A stretch of 64,000 bases of DNA from Begonia masoniana (taxonomy: Eukaryota; Streptophyta; Magnoliopsida; Cucurbitales; Begoniaceae), in assembly GCA_022432975.1 (NCBI GenBank), contig CM039511.1, forward strand, positions 26,713,153 through 26,777,152, in the 5' to 3' direction. Each line of letters begins with the position of its first letter. The stretch's first letter is position 1. Below are positions 55,370 to 64,000 of this stretch, in pieces. The position numbers were made by a program, and so were the translations under genes. The notes beneath the pieces were generated by a model that searched no databases, was not told where the DNA came from, and saw only the letters and a list, made by a program, of their open reading frames with translations.

Positions 55370-57719
55370 TTAGGGTTTGCTCTCGCTAAGCATAATGTCG
55401 ACGAAATACTTATACTACTTTTGTAGAGAACTCAACAAGTGTAAAGGTTTGAACCTTCAATATTCTATTATCAATAATGTATTGTGGATATTTATTATGG
55501 ATGATATATAAATATAAGTTATGGAAGTTGTAATGAAGAAATGATACAAATTCCTTGTGAATGCCAAGAATGAAACTGTTTTGTAGGAATAGACTTGATA
55601 ATAAGTGTAATAACTTTTGCTGTGATAATTGAATTTCTATGAAATTTTACAATCTTAAACTACACATGTAGACGAAAAGAATGACTTTAGAATAAAAGAA
55701 ATTAGATGTATGTAGCAAAAGTTATTTACTTTTTAATCTAATGAATGCAGTTTATATTTTAAATTGCAATGTTTTGGTAAATGGCTTTAAATTACATCTT
55801 AGAGTGGGAATTTAGAGAAAGTTAAAGAAGAAAAAATGTTTCCCACACTTTGTAGCATGTATCCATGCAATATCTTTGGACAACCAATGGAGTTACGACA
55901 CGTGGCAATCAGCATATGTTGGGTAAGTTGTTTGCTTAAGTAATTAAATAAGTTAATTAAGTATGATTAAGGCTAATTAATCATTATTAATTATGCTAAT
56001 CATGTTGATTAACTTAAGACTAATCAAAATTAATTAGTTTCAGCTAAGTCTACTTAAACATAAGTAATCATGGTATTTTTAGAATATCCATAAAAGGAAT
56101 AGCAATTTTGTACAAATGCGTGAAAAGGTCAGGTTAAAAAGGAAAGTTTATCCAAAAACTATTTAGAAATGGACACAGGATGAAGAGTCAGCCATTTTTG
56201 TGCCAAGCATTCAGATTGAGAAGAGAGAAAAACCTAAGAGAAAGAAGAGAGAAAAAGAGGGAGAAAAGGTGAGATTTTGGACTAGCTTCTCAAAGAAAAG
56301 TTACTCAGCTTGGGGAGATGATTTTATAAGACTAAACATCAGTTCATTTGGTGAAAATTTTGTGGGAGAGGAAGAACCTTCAATAAGTAAGTAAATCCAA
56401 CATTTAGAATAGTTAATTTAACCTTTATTGCATTGTTTAGGTGGAGATAGATTTAAATTATCTCCTTGGTTCTGGTTAGCCTTAGAATTTTAATTGTGGA
56501 TTGAAGTGATTAAATCTTGTTGTTTGATATGAAATGAATGATCTTTTATGAAAATTTATGTTTTTAAATTATATTGTGATGTTAAAAATGAATGTTATGA
56601 AAACATTGTTTTAAATCAATGTGATATGTTGGTTTTCAAAATGATTTACATGGGTGAGTTGCATAGTTTTAAATGTGCATGGCATTGGCTTTATAAAATT
56701 TGTTAAAGCATGCATTTGAGGAAAAGAGGAAGTTGGCAATCTTGGTAACACATGAACCCAATGGTTGGACCTGTCTTTTCGTGTGCGATGTGTATGACTA
56801 TGGAAATAAGAATGAGATTAACTTAATGTCCTCCTTAGGTGGAAAATCCTTAAACCTCAAGAGGAAGCAATGTATAGGGTCCTACAGCCCTATCAGAGAA
56901 AGCCCGGGAATATGTAGGATTGTGTGATGGTTATACATGTTAGAATTAAAGTGTATTGCATTTTTTACATAAAGATTTAGTTGTTAAAAGATGCATTTGA
57001 GTTTTCTTGAAAAGATGGTTTTGATCATGCAAAGTTCATTCTATTTGCATGGGATTTATTTGATGAAAATGATTTCAAACAATGGTTCAGTAATTTTAAA
57101 AGATTGATTTTGAGCATGCATACTTTTATAGCATTTGCACAGCTTTCAAAAGAACATAATTTATATGATTTTCAAATAATCATTATAGTGGAAGATGATA
57201 ATTGATCCTATATGGTGTTACTAGAGTTTGGGTTAGTTATTTTATGTGTTAGATTTAGTTACTGGGCTAAAAACTCATTATGTGGATAATTTATATTTTT
57301 AAGATATCGAGAACGTTCACCGGGAGAGAAAACATAAGACAATATAAAGTTTACGAAGAGGCATAGGTGAACCATTAAGGTAGATGGTCTTTTTGTTTGG
57401 GTGGGATGATTGGATTTTCTTTGTATAAATCTTTTTGAAATGTCACATGTAGTGACCTACTTTTTTGTAATAGCTTATGTGTTAGTACTCTGATTTTCAT
57501 GTAAATTTTTAATGTATATACATGTTTTATATGTTTATATTTTAAATGCTTTTATTAAATAATAATAATAAAATAATTTTTAAATAGAGCATCCTAATTT
57601 AAGATACCACGTTGAAGGAGTATGTTTCATTAATTCACAATCTATGCATGTGAGAGGAGAGTGCCAATGAGAGCATTCTTTCGATGTTCGACTTCTTCCC
57701 ACTTTGGGATTCCTCTAGC
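55370..57719. other. AT-rich region, possible old LTR, no coding seen
   Basis: An alternating TTAATTA-rich patch lies near 55940-56040. A G-box-like GACACGTGGCA at 55898-55908 lies about 260 nt before a leader-like AGAGAGAAAAA region. Downstream there is a stretch with TCACCGGGAGAGAAAAC near 57310. The order promoter-like, leader, long non-coding recalls an LTR, but I cannot define both ends. Confidence 0.3.
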
Positions 57720-57721
57720 TG

Positions 57722-58184
57722 TCAGGAATTGGGTTCTGACAACAAGATAATCAATTGATCCTCTTCTTCTATCTTGACGCCAATGCCATTCAAGTCCAAG
57801 ATTCTTTTGTTGAAATCATCAACATGTTTACGCATCTCCGTGGATTCTTCCATCGTGAATGTATATAGCTTCTTTTTCAAGTATAGACGGTTCGCCAACG
57901 ACCTTTTCATATATAAAGCTTCAAGTTTGGACCATACTAAAATCATTGAACCTTTTTCAATGACCTCCCTTAGTACCTCGTTCCCCAAACTCAGCAAAAT
58001 AGCACCATGCGCTTTGGACTTCATCTCAAAATTCCTATCATCGTTAGACAATTAAAGCTTCCTGAATGCCTCGGGATCAATAGTAGCAGACAACCATTGA
58101 TGAACTAAGAAAACCTTCATCTTGACTTGCCATAGACTGAAATCATTCTCGCCTGTGAATTTGTGAATCTCAAATTTCACCATG
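57722..58184 (-). pseudogene. Copia gag N-terminal fragment
   Basis: The minus strand reads from ATG at 58184: MVKFEIHKFTGENDFSLWQV, then LVHQWLSATIDPEAFRKL, a TAA stop, then NFEMKSKAHGAILLSL, LWSKLEALYMKRSL-like text, KKLYTFTMEESTEMRKHVDD and DQLIILL, where similarity stops at 57740. This is the usual plant copia gag core (UBN2/DUF4219 type). One in-frame stop and a truncation make it a relic. It sits directly downstream of a possible copia LTR end at 58226. Confidence 0.85.
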
Positions 58185-58225
58185 AAAGCTGAAAGAAAAC
58201 ATTGCACGCTCATCGCACCAATTTT

Positions 58226-58696
58226 GTAATAAAATCAATAACAACACAAGAATCAATTAGAAGAGTGATATAGAAGAAATCAAGACACAATATTTACGTG
58301 ATTTAAACCAAATTGTCCTACGTACACGGACAAAACTCCAACATCAAATTTTGATAGAAAATCCAGAAATAAGTAATTCCGTAATACTACAGTATCGCCT
58401 GGAACATCACCTGAAATTAAAAGAAAATCAATGTTTCTTGATCCTCTCACCATTTTCTCTCTCGTTTATTTTTTCTCTAACTCTTCTCACTTACAGCTCT
58501 GATTCTCTCTCCTTTTTTTTAAATCCTTCATCAACTCTCTCACTCATTTATTCAGAATAGAGAATACAAAATTTGAACAGGATAAAAATAGTCGCAATAT
58601 AAAGTGTAAATCTAATTCAAAAAATTTTTGAACCAAACTGAATCAAAATGTTATACCAATAATTAAAAATTCTAATATAAATAAATATTAATATGC
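58226..58696 (-). repeat. Possible copia LTR
   Basis: The plus strand runs TGTAATAAAATC to ATATGCCCA. On the minus strand it would end TTTTATTACA about 40 nt before the gag ATG, as expected for a 5' LTR. A degenerate primer-binding-like TTGGTGCGATGAGC follows. No partner LTR was found, so the outer edge is uncertain. Confidence 0.5.
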
Positions 58697-58739
58697 CCAG
58701 GCAAAGTTGGACGGTGGATTAAAGTAGAATAAATGATTT

Positions 58740-60009
58740 TGTAGTTTTTAGACTTTCCAACCTTGGAAGTGTAAGAATGGGAAATGATGGCGCTGCAAAA
58801 GCCATTAGTATTGAAGATGTGCATTTGGAGACCAATGCTGGCAACACCTTGGTTTTAAGAGGTGTGAAGCACATCCCCGACATCTGCATGAACTTGATCT
58901 CGATCGGAAAGCTCGATGACGAAGGGTTTTGCAACACCTTTCGTGATGGAAAATGGAAGCTCTCCAGAGGCTCTTTGATTGTGGCGAGAGTAGAAAAATG
59001 TTCCTCTCTATATGTGTAACATGCGAAGATCACAGATTCCACAGTCCATACGGTGGACGATGAAGCTGTTGTAGAACTTTGGCACAACCGACTTAGCCAT
59101 ATGAGCGAGAAGGGGTTGATGATTCTACCAAAGAAAAATCTACTCTCAGGTATGAGAAATGGCACTCTAAAGAGGTGTACTCATTGTTTGGCAGGCAAAC
59201 AGACTCGAGTAGTTTTCAAAAGCATTCCTCACTCGCGTAAATCGGGTATACTCGACATGGTGTACTCTGATGTGTGCGGTCCGATAAAGACAAGAACACT
59301 TGGTGGTGCTGCATATTTTGTGACTTTCATCAACGATCACTCAAGGAAGGTTTGGGTGAATATGTTGAAGACAAAAGATCAAGTGATAGACGTCTTCAAG
59401 CAGTTTCATGCTCGTGTGGAAAGAGAAACAGGCGTGAAGCTCAAGTGCATCCAGACAGACATTGGAGGTGAGTATTGTGGTCCTTTTGATGAGTACTTTA
59501 GAGAGCAGGGTATTCGGCATCAAAAGACACCTCTGAAGACTCTTCAGCTGAACGGATTCGCTAAGAGAATGAACAGGACACTCGTTAAAAGAGTGAGATG
59601 TTTGCTTTCACAATCACAGTTGCCGAGGTCCTTCTGGGGTGAAGCCTTGAATACAGTGGTTCATGTGTTGAACCTCACACCGTGTGTTCTGTTGAGTTTC
59701 GATGTTCCGGATAAGATGTGGTCTGGAAAAGAACTTTCTTATAGCCATCTGCGCACCTTTGGGTGCAAGGCCTTTGTTCACATTTCAAAATACAAGCGGT
59801 CAAAGCTCGATGTGAAGACGAGGCTGTGTGTGTTCATCGGTTATGGTCTTGATGAGTTTGGCTACAGGTTCCACGATCCAGTGCAGAAAAAGCTTGTAAG
59901 AAGCCGAGATGTAGCGTTCATAGAAGACCAAGGCATCAAAGACATCGATAATGTAACACCAAGGAAATTTTCCTACAACGTGTGTAACCCTGAGATTAGA
60001 AGAGAATGA
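58740..60009 (+). pseudogene. Copia pre-integrase and integrase, catalytic Glu lost
   Basis: The frame begins within RLSNLGSVRMGNDGAAK, continues HIPDICMNLISIGKL, meets a TAA stop at 59018-59020, and continues with the zinc finger (LWHNRLSH, CTHCLAGK; H11, H16, C42, C45 of the second part). The integrase core has Asp73 (YSDVCGP) and Asp136 (IQTDIGGEY). The third residue is lysine: NGFAKRMNRT (Lys171) instead of the usual AERMNRT. It ends before reverse transcriptase (VCNPEIRRE, stop at 60009). This resembles Tork-type plant copia. The orientation is opposite to the neighbouring copia gag, so they are not one simple element. Confidence 0.88.
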
Positions 60010-60011
60010 AG

Positions 60012-60045
60012 GTACTTGTCGTAGTACTTATTCTACGACAAGTAC
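60012..60045. repeat. Perfect 13-bp inverted repeat
   Basis: GTACTTGTCGTAG, loop TACTTATT, CTACGACAAGTAC. It lies between the copia integrase stop and a gypsy gag relic. Confidence 0.92.
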
Positions 60046-60054
60046 TACAACTAA

Positions 60055-60115
60055 ACAGTCCGAGCTGCTAAGAGAATAGAGTTCTTACAGCTGAAGCAGA
60101 CCGAATCAGTGGGAG
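60055..60115 (+). pseudogene. Gypsy gag fragment interrupted by element D
   Basis: The plus strand reads TVRAAKRIEFLQLKQTESV, which aligns in style with the gag segments VRKEKLLEFSRLRQYGSV (element C) and VRASKKMEFMQLCQTGSV (element D). The element D LTR begins at 60116 in the middle of this motif, so the rest of this gag should lie beyond the window. Confidence 0.7.
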
Positions 60116-60280
60116 TGTAACACCCGACGAGTTTGACCAGGTGACTTTCTTAACTGTTTTAACGGCCATGTTTATTTTGATCTTTTCGGTTTGGAATTTT
60201 ATGCCAAGGCTTAATTAATGTGCATGTGTCATAAATTAGGTTAGGTGGTAGGATTTGTAATTAAGAATGGTTGGGTTAAG

Positions 60281-60290
60281 TATAAATAGG
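60281..60290 (+). promoter_or_regulatory. TATA box of element D LTR
   Basis: TATAAATAGG, followed within about 30 to 40 nt by CCTCACTGTAGCC, a plausible start region. The same motif is found (minus) at 42264-42273 in the related LTR. Confidence 0.6.
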
Positions 60291-60808
60291 AAATAGAAAC
60301 TTTTAAACCTCACTGTAGCCGACATTCCCATCTGCATTCTCTCATTTCCCCGAGTTGTCTCCCTCTCCGCCAGCGACTCTCTCTTTGACGACCGATTCCT
60401 CCAACCTCCACTCTGATAACCTACGTTCGAGGTAAGATTTAGTCAATGTAGTTGTCGTGTAGTTATTTGGAACTCTATTTTCAACTAGAACCCAATGTTT
60501 CAAGATTCTTCAATGGCCAAATAATAGGAACATTTATAATCGGTGTTTGGTAATACCATTTCCGAATCGATTCTAGACATTTAATATAACCGACCCTGAT
60601 TAATCGATAGTTGAACCTAGCTGTTTTGGTTTTGGATTTCAGACTGCACACAGAGAACTAGATTAAGGGATTCGGGAATGACTTTAGTTATTAGATTCTA
60701 TGATCACTTGTGATTAGGACTATTAGGATTTTCATTTTAACTACTGTAATGTAAATGTTTTAGGTGAAGAAGTCTGAAGAAAAAGAGTTCAAGTTGCTAA
60801 AGAAACCA

Positions 60809-61450
60809 GGTAAGTGAATGTGTAGGATTCCCGGCCATTAGGGCCCTACATCACAAGGATGCTAGGTAAAAACTGATATGATGATTAGAAGTTATTTAAG
60901 CTACTGTCTGTTACTTATGTTGATGTTTGACTTAATGGTATAATTTCACGTCGGATGAATGCATTATTCTGTAGCTTGATGAGTTAAGAGTTCTCATGTT
61001 CATGCATCATGAATGTTTTATGCATATGAAAATATTTTAAGAGCATGTTTTCCTCATGAACAAGATAAGAATATAAAACTTATGCAACGTGAATTAAGCG
61101 AGGGTTGGGGGCGGTTTGGCGTATGTCACTGTCCAAAAGGAAGGACCATGATTACGACCCGAAAGGGACTATGTACACTCTCACTGTCAACCCCCTTTAA
61201 CGGCACAAATCCTCTCTTAATCCACACAACATGAACGAAATGAACATGAATGATAAATATGAATGACGAGCATGAATGATGATTATGAACAATGAATACG
61301 AACGATGAACAAGAATGAAGACCTTGAGTATGAATATGAACAAGAAAAGATTCATGAGCATTTATTTCTTAAAATGAGCATTCATGCATACTTGTTAGTA
61401 TTGCATTCCTTACTAAGCATTAGGCTTATAGTTTAAACCTTATGATGTAG
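60809..61450 (+). other. Candidate intron inside element D LTR (642 nt)
   Basis: The donor is AACCAG|GTAAGTGAATG and the acceptor is CTTATGATGTAG|GTGAAGATT. The hairpin box GCC-ATTAG-GGC followed by CCTACATCACA is at about 60834-60854. Confidence 0.45.
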
Positions 61451-61859
61451 GTGAAGATTTAGCAGGTGAGGATTCCAAATTCAGTGATGATGTCTAAGGC
61501 TGGTTGCAGGATGGTGCTCAGGGTGTAAGTCTGTGGCTGGCAGGCGAATATGACCCGTAGTTATGCTCATAATGTGTCAGTAAGATTTATGATGAACTGA
61601 TGTTTAAGTAGAATGAGATTTTCTTTAGAATATTGGATTCTGTGATGGTCTAGTTTGGTTACCAAAATTTGGCGATGATTATAAGGATATAGAATGATCT
61701 GTTTTAATTAAGTCTTCCGCTACATGTATCCTAGATGAATCCATGTTTCATGTCTGCCTATGTTTATGTCTACGAGTATGAGATCTGTGAAGGTCATATT
61801 ATCTTTCTGTCGATATGAGTTGTTGAAGTTTTCTATATTTTACTGTTGTGTAATAGAAG

Positions 61860-62470
61860 TTGGATGAATACATCATCTGGTTGACGTCACCGGTGTGAGC
61901 TGAATGATAGAAGCTGGATGGGTGAATCATCTGGCTGACGTCACCGGTGGATGGCGAATGTTTGTTGTCCACCGGACGATGTCTCTTATCGGTTGAGGTA
62001 AGTGAGTCACGTGTGTTGCACATGCTTACCGGATGATACCTCTGTTGAATGAGGACATCATCCGGCTGATGTCATCGGTGGATGGGGACTATTGTTGCCC
62101 ACCGGATGATGCCTCTTACTGGTGATGCTAAGTAGTCACGTGAGATGCACATGTCTATCAGATGATATAAACGTAGTTTTGTCGTCTAGTGACCAGGTGA
62201 TATAGTGTATTTCAAATATCAGATGATGTAGATTTACACTAACGGCTGAAGCGAGCTCATTGCTTGTCGTTTAGCGATTGGCGTAGGAGATATACATATA
62301 TATTTTGTCGTCTAGTGCCCGGGTGATGCGGGAACTGAAGTGTGATTTATCACCGGTCGATGTGAGCTTATTTCTCTACCGGCTGACGTAGTTTAAGAGT
62401 TGAAATACCCGTTCACCAGCTGAGGCACCTTGCACTGCTCGCCGGCAGATGCGTAATGTATTTCTTTACT
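61860..62470 (+). repeat. CCGGTGGATG / TGACGTCACCGG array in element D LTR
   Basis: Long units of about 120 bp (ATCATCTGG.TGACGTCACCGG, TGTTG.CCACCGGA.GATG, TCTTA.CGGTTGA) occur two to three times. More degenerate units with TTTTGTCGTCTAGTGACC and TTGTCGTTTAGCGATTGG follow. Confidence 0.88.
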
Positions 62471-62635
62471 GAGCAATGTTTAATGATTCACGAGTGATGT
62501 CTTGAGCCAAGTTATGTTTTAAAAAAAATATATATAAAGGGTTATAATTCCGGTAAAAAAAAAATAGTAAGGATATATGGACAAGTCTAAAAGAGTCATG
62601 GTTTGGTCTTGGCCCTACTGGGGTGGTTACAATTA

Positions 62636-62647
62636 TGGTATCAAAGC
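62636..62647 (+). promoter_or_regulatory. Element D primer-binding site
   Basis: TGGTATCAAAGC, one mismatch from the initiator tRNA-Met complement TGGTATCAGAGC, four bases after the LTR end. Confidence 0.82.
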
Positions 62648-62721
62648 AAAACCGTGTACTAAAATCGATTCTGCAGACTACCTCCCAGCACTGACCGCCA
62701 CCTGAGTACACTCCGGCAACT

Positions 62722-62784
62722 GTAAGTGTTTATGATTTTAGTAAATGTCATTAAGTTAAGATGTATTTATGAATATTTGTTTAG
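62722..62784 (+). other. Candidate 63-nt intron in element D leader
   Basis: The donor is CAACT|GTAAGTGTTT, the acceptor is ATATTTGTTTAG|GAATC, and the interior is T-rich with TTAAG and TTTATGAAT. It ends 10 nt before the gag ATG. A similar CCGACT|GTAAGTATT donor is present in the LARD leader at about 35316. It is shorter than most plant introns, so this is tentative. Confidence 0.35.
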
Positions 62785-62794
62785 GAATCTCAAA

Positions 62795-64000
62795 ATGGTA
62801 AGAGGTCAGCAAAGAGAAACCAAGAGGACAGTAATGTCATTGCTCAGTTGATAGAGTTGGTCATGCGCCAATCTCGTCAGATCGAACAACTGATGACTGC
62901 CAGAGAAGAACAAGCGAATTCTAGTTCAAATGCAGCTCAAGATCATGGTGGCGAGCGTTTTCACCGACTTCGACCCCCGACGTTTAATGGTCGAGTTTCA
63001 GACCCTGTTTATGCTGAGGAATGGATTCAGAAAATGGAGGACATGTTCAGGTATGCAAAGGTTGAGGACAGAGATAATGTTACGTGTGTTGTCTTTCACC
63101 TGGAACTTGATGCAAGGCATTGGTGGAACTCAATCCAGAGCACCGCTAATGCAGGAGCTATGACCTGGGAAATGTTTAAGACTGCCTTCTTTGACAAGTA
63201 CTTCAGTCGAGCTGTTCGTGCCAGCAAGAAAATGGAGTTCATGCAACTATGTCAAACTGGTTCTGTGGCTGATTACATCTGTAAGTTTGAGGCACTGTCT
63301 CGGTTTGCTCCCCATCTGGTGGATGAGGAGGAGGATAAGATTCACCAGTTTGTCCACGGGCTAAAGCCGAGCCTCTTCCAGGGAGTGAAGACTGCAGGGA
63401 TCCATAACATACCTTATTCCGAAGTGGCTGCTAAGGCTTTGGAATTGGAAGAGGTAGAGTTGGCGGTACGAGGACAATGTGAACCGCCAAGGAAGTTTTT
63501 CAAGGATGCTCAGCCACCACAGTGCCAGGGCAAAGGTTGGCAACCACAACCGAACAGAGGGCCACAGCAACAGCAGAAAGGTATAAAGAGACCCTTCAAT
63601 CCAAATGATGACCAAGGAAAAGGAAAGCGACCCCTGGCTCCTCTATGCCCCACTTGTCAGAAGAACCACCCCGGCGAATGCAAGTTACATTCTAGCCATT
63701 GTTATAGATGTGATAAGGTTGGACACGTGGTCAGAGACTGCCCCTTGCCGCCAGACCCGAATCGAGTCAGGGTAGCGCCAAGGGTTTATGCTTTAATAGA
63801 GGATGAAGATGCCGAGCAGCACACAGTCATAACAGGTACCATTATGGTTTATGGTATTTCTGCTTACACACTTATAGATACAGGGGCCACACACTCGTTT
63901 GTATCAACCCTGTTCGTACTTGAGCATAAACTAGAACTCATGCCAGCTGAGAGGTCATTTAGTGTCATGTTACCGTCGGGAAAGTCCCTACATTCTGAGC
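62795..64000 (+). pseudogene. Element D gag and protease, runs off window
   Basis: ATG at 62795 opens MVRGQQRETK, parallel to MVRGHQEESS of element C, but this frame stops after 18 residues. The true gag frame is one base out and reads from NQEDSNVIAQLIELVMRQSR without a stop to the window edge. Landmarks in order are RLRPPTFNGRVSDP, RHWWNSIQST, KYFSRAVRASKKMEF, SVADYICKFEALSRFAP, a QPNRGPQQQQKG linker, CPTCQKNHPGEC, the zinc knuckle CYRCDKVGHVVRDC and the protease site LIDTGATHSFV. Apart from the early frameshift it is the best preserved coding region here. Confidence 0.9.

Larger units (their letters stand above)
60116..62631 (+). repeat. 5' LTR of Tekay element D (2516 bp)
   Basis: It runs TGTAACACCCGACG to GGGGTGGTTACA and is followed by a primer-binding site. 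A TATA box (TATAAATAGG at 60281-60290) precedes a pyrimidine-rich leader and GGTAAG near 60430. It belongs to the same family as 37343-42436. It is inserted in the gag relic at 60055-60115. Confidence 0.92.

Noticed and set aside
56200..56927. Two short frames at 56200 and 56700 as host exons
   Set aside because: No recognisable domain, no splice-consistent connection, and the surrounding DNA is AT-rich and LTR-like.
61013..61234. 73-residue frame in element D LTR
   Set aside because: It spans the LTR leader repeat and the same region is not open in the related LTR at 37343-42436.

Overview
This window looks like intergenic plant nuclear DNA, most likely from a eudicot, and it is made almost entirely of nested LTR retrotransposons. 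I found no convincing host gene, rRNA, tRNA or CRISPR array. Plant origin is inferred from chromodomain-bearing Ty3/gypsy elements (Tekay/Del type), primer-binding sites matching plant initiator tRNA-Met (TGGTATCAGAGC), a Sirevirus-like copia polypurine end, copia gag and integrase relics, and many solo LTRs bounded by 5-bp target duplications (TSDs).

Layout. (1) 1-4686 is an LTR cut by the window edge, with a solo LTR (1824-4330, TSD TAATT) inside it. (2) 5565-16610 is a 5'-truncated copia/Sirevirus-like element. Its 3' LTR (7469-16610) carries three further levels: a solo LTR (8134-16219, TSD GTGTG), a complete minus-strand gypsy element encoding only gag and protease (8899-15722, TSD ATAAC), and a solo LTR inside that gag (11374-13712). 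(3) 16611-19444 is an LTR fragment holding a solo LTR (17353-19343, TSD TACAC) with a 40-bp minisatellite. (4) 19445-55290 is a minus-strand gypsy gag plus 5' LTR. That LTR is split by a 34-kb block (20332-54642, TSD ATAAT), which is a non-coding large retrotransposon derivative (LARD). The LARD contains a Tekay element present as two head-to-tail copies (20985-28003 and 28004-35274), a pair of nested LTRs (37343-42436 containing 37616-40499), and a nearly complete minus-strand Tekay element C (45435-54194, TSD ATAAC). (5) 55291-60115 holds copia fragments and undetermined AT-rich DNA. (6) 60116-64000 is the 5' LTR, leader and gag-protease of a further Tekay element D that runs off the window.

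No set of genes acts together here. Most coding regions are broken by stops or frameshifts. Element D gag-protease is the most intact, but it has a frameshift near its start.

The most interesting signals are non-coding and recur in LTRs of several families on both strands. First, a candidate intron lies inside the LTR, with donor AG|GTAAGT and acceptor GTAG|GTGA, about 460 to 950 nt long. Second, just inside its 5' end sits a small hairpin of the form GCC-loop-GGC followed by CTACATCAC, whose loop and stem vary together between families. Third, downstream there are arrays of CGGNNGATG units mixed with TTGTCGTTTAGTGA and, in three families, the bZIP palindrome TGACGTCA. One LTR also carries seven consecutive perfect hairpins. 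Separately, copy 1 of the duplicated Tekay element is riddled with indels and homopolymer blocks and shares a nested insertion with copy 2, which suggests an uncorrected or duplicated assembly segment.
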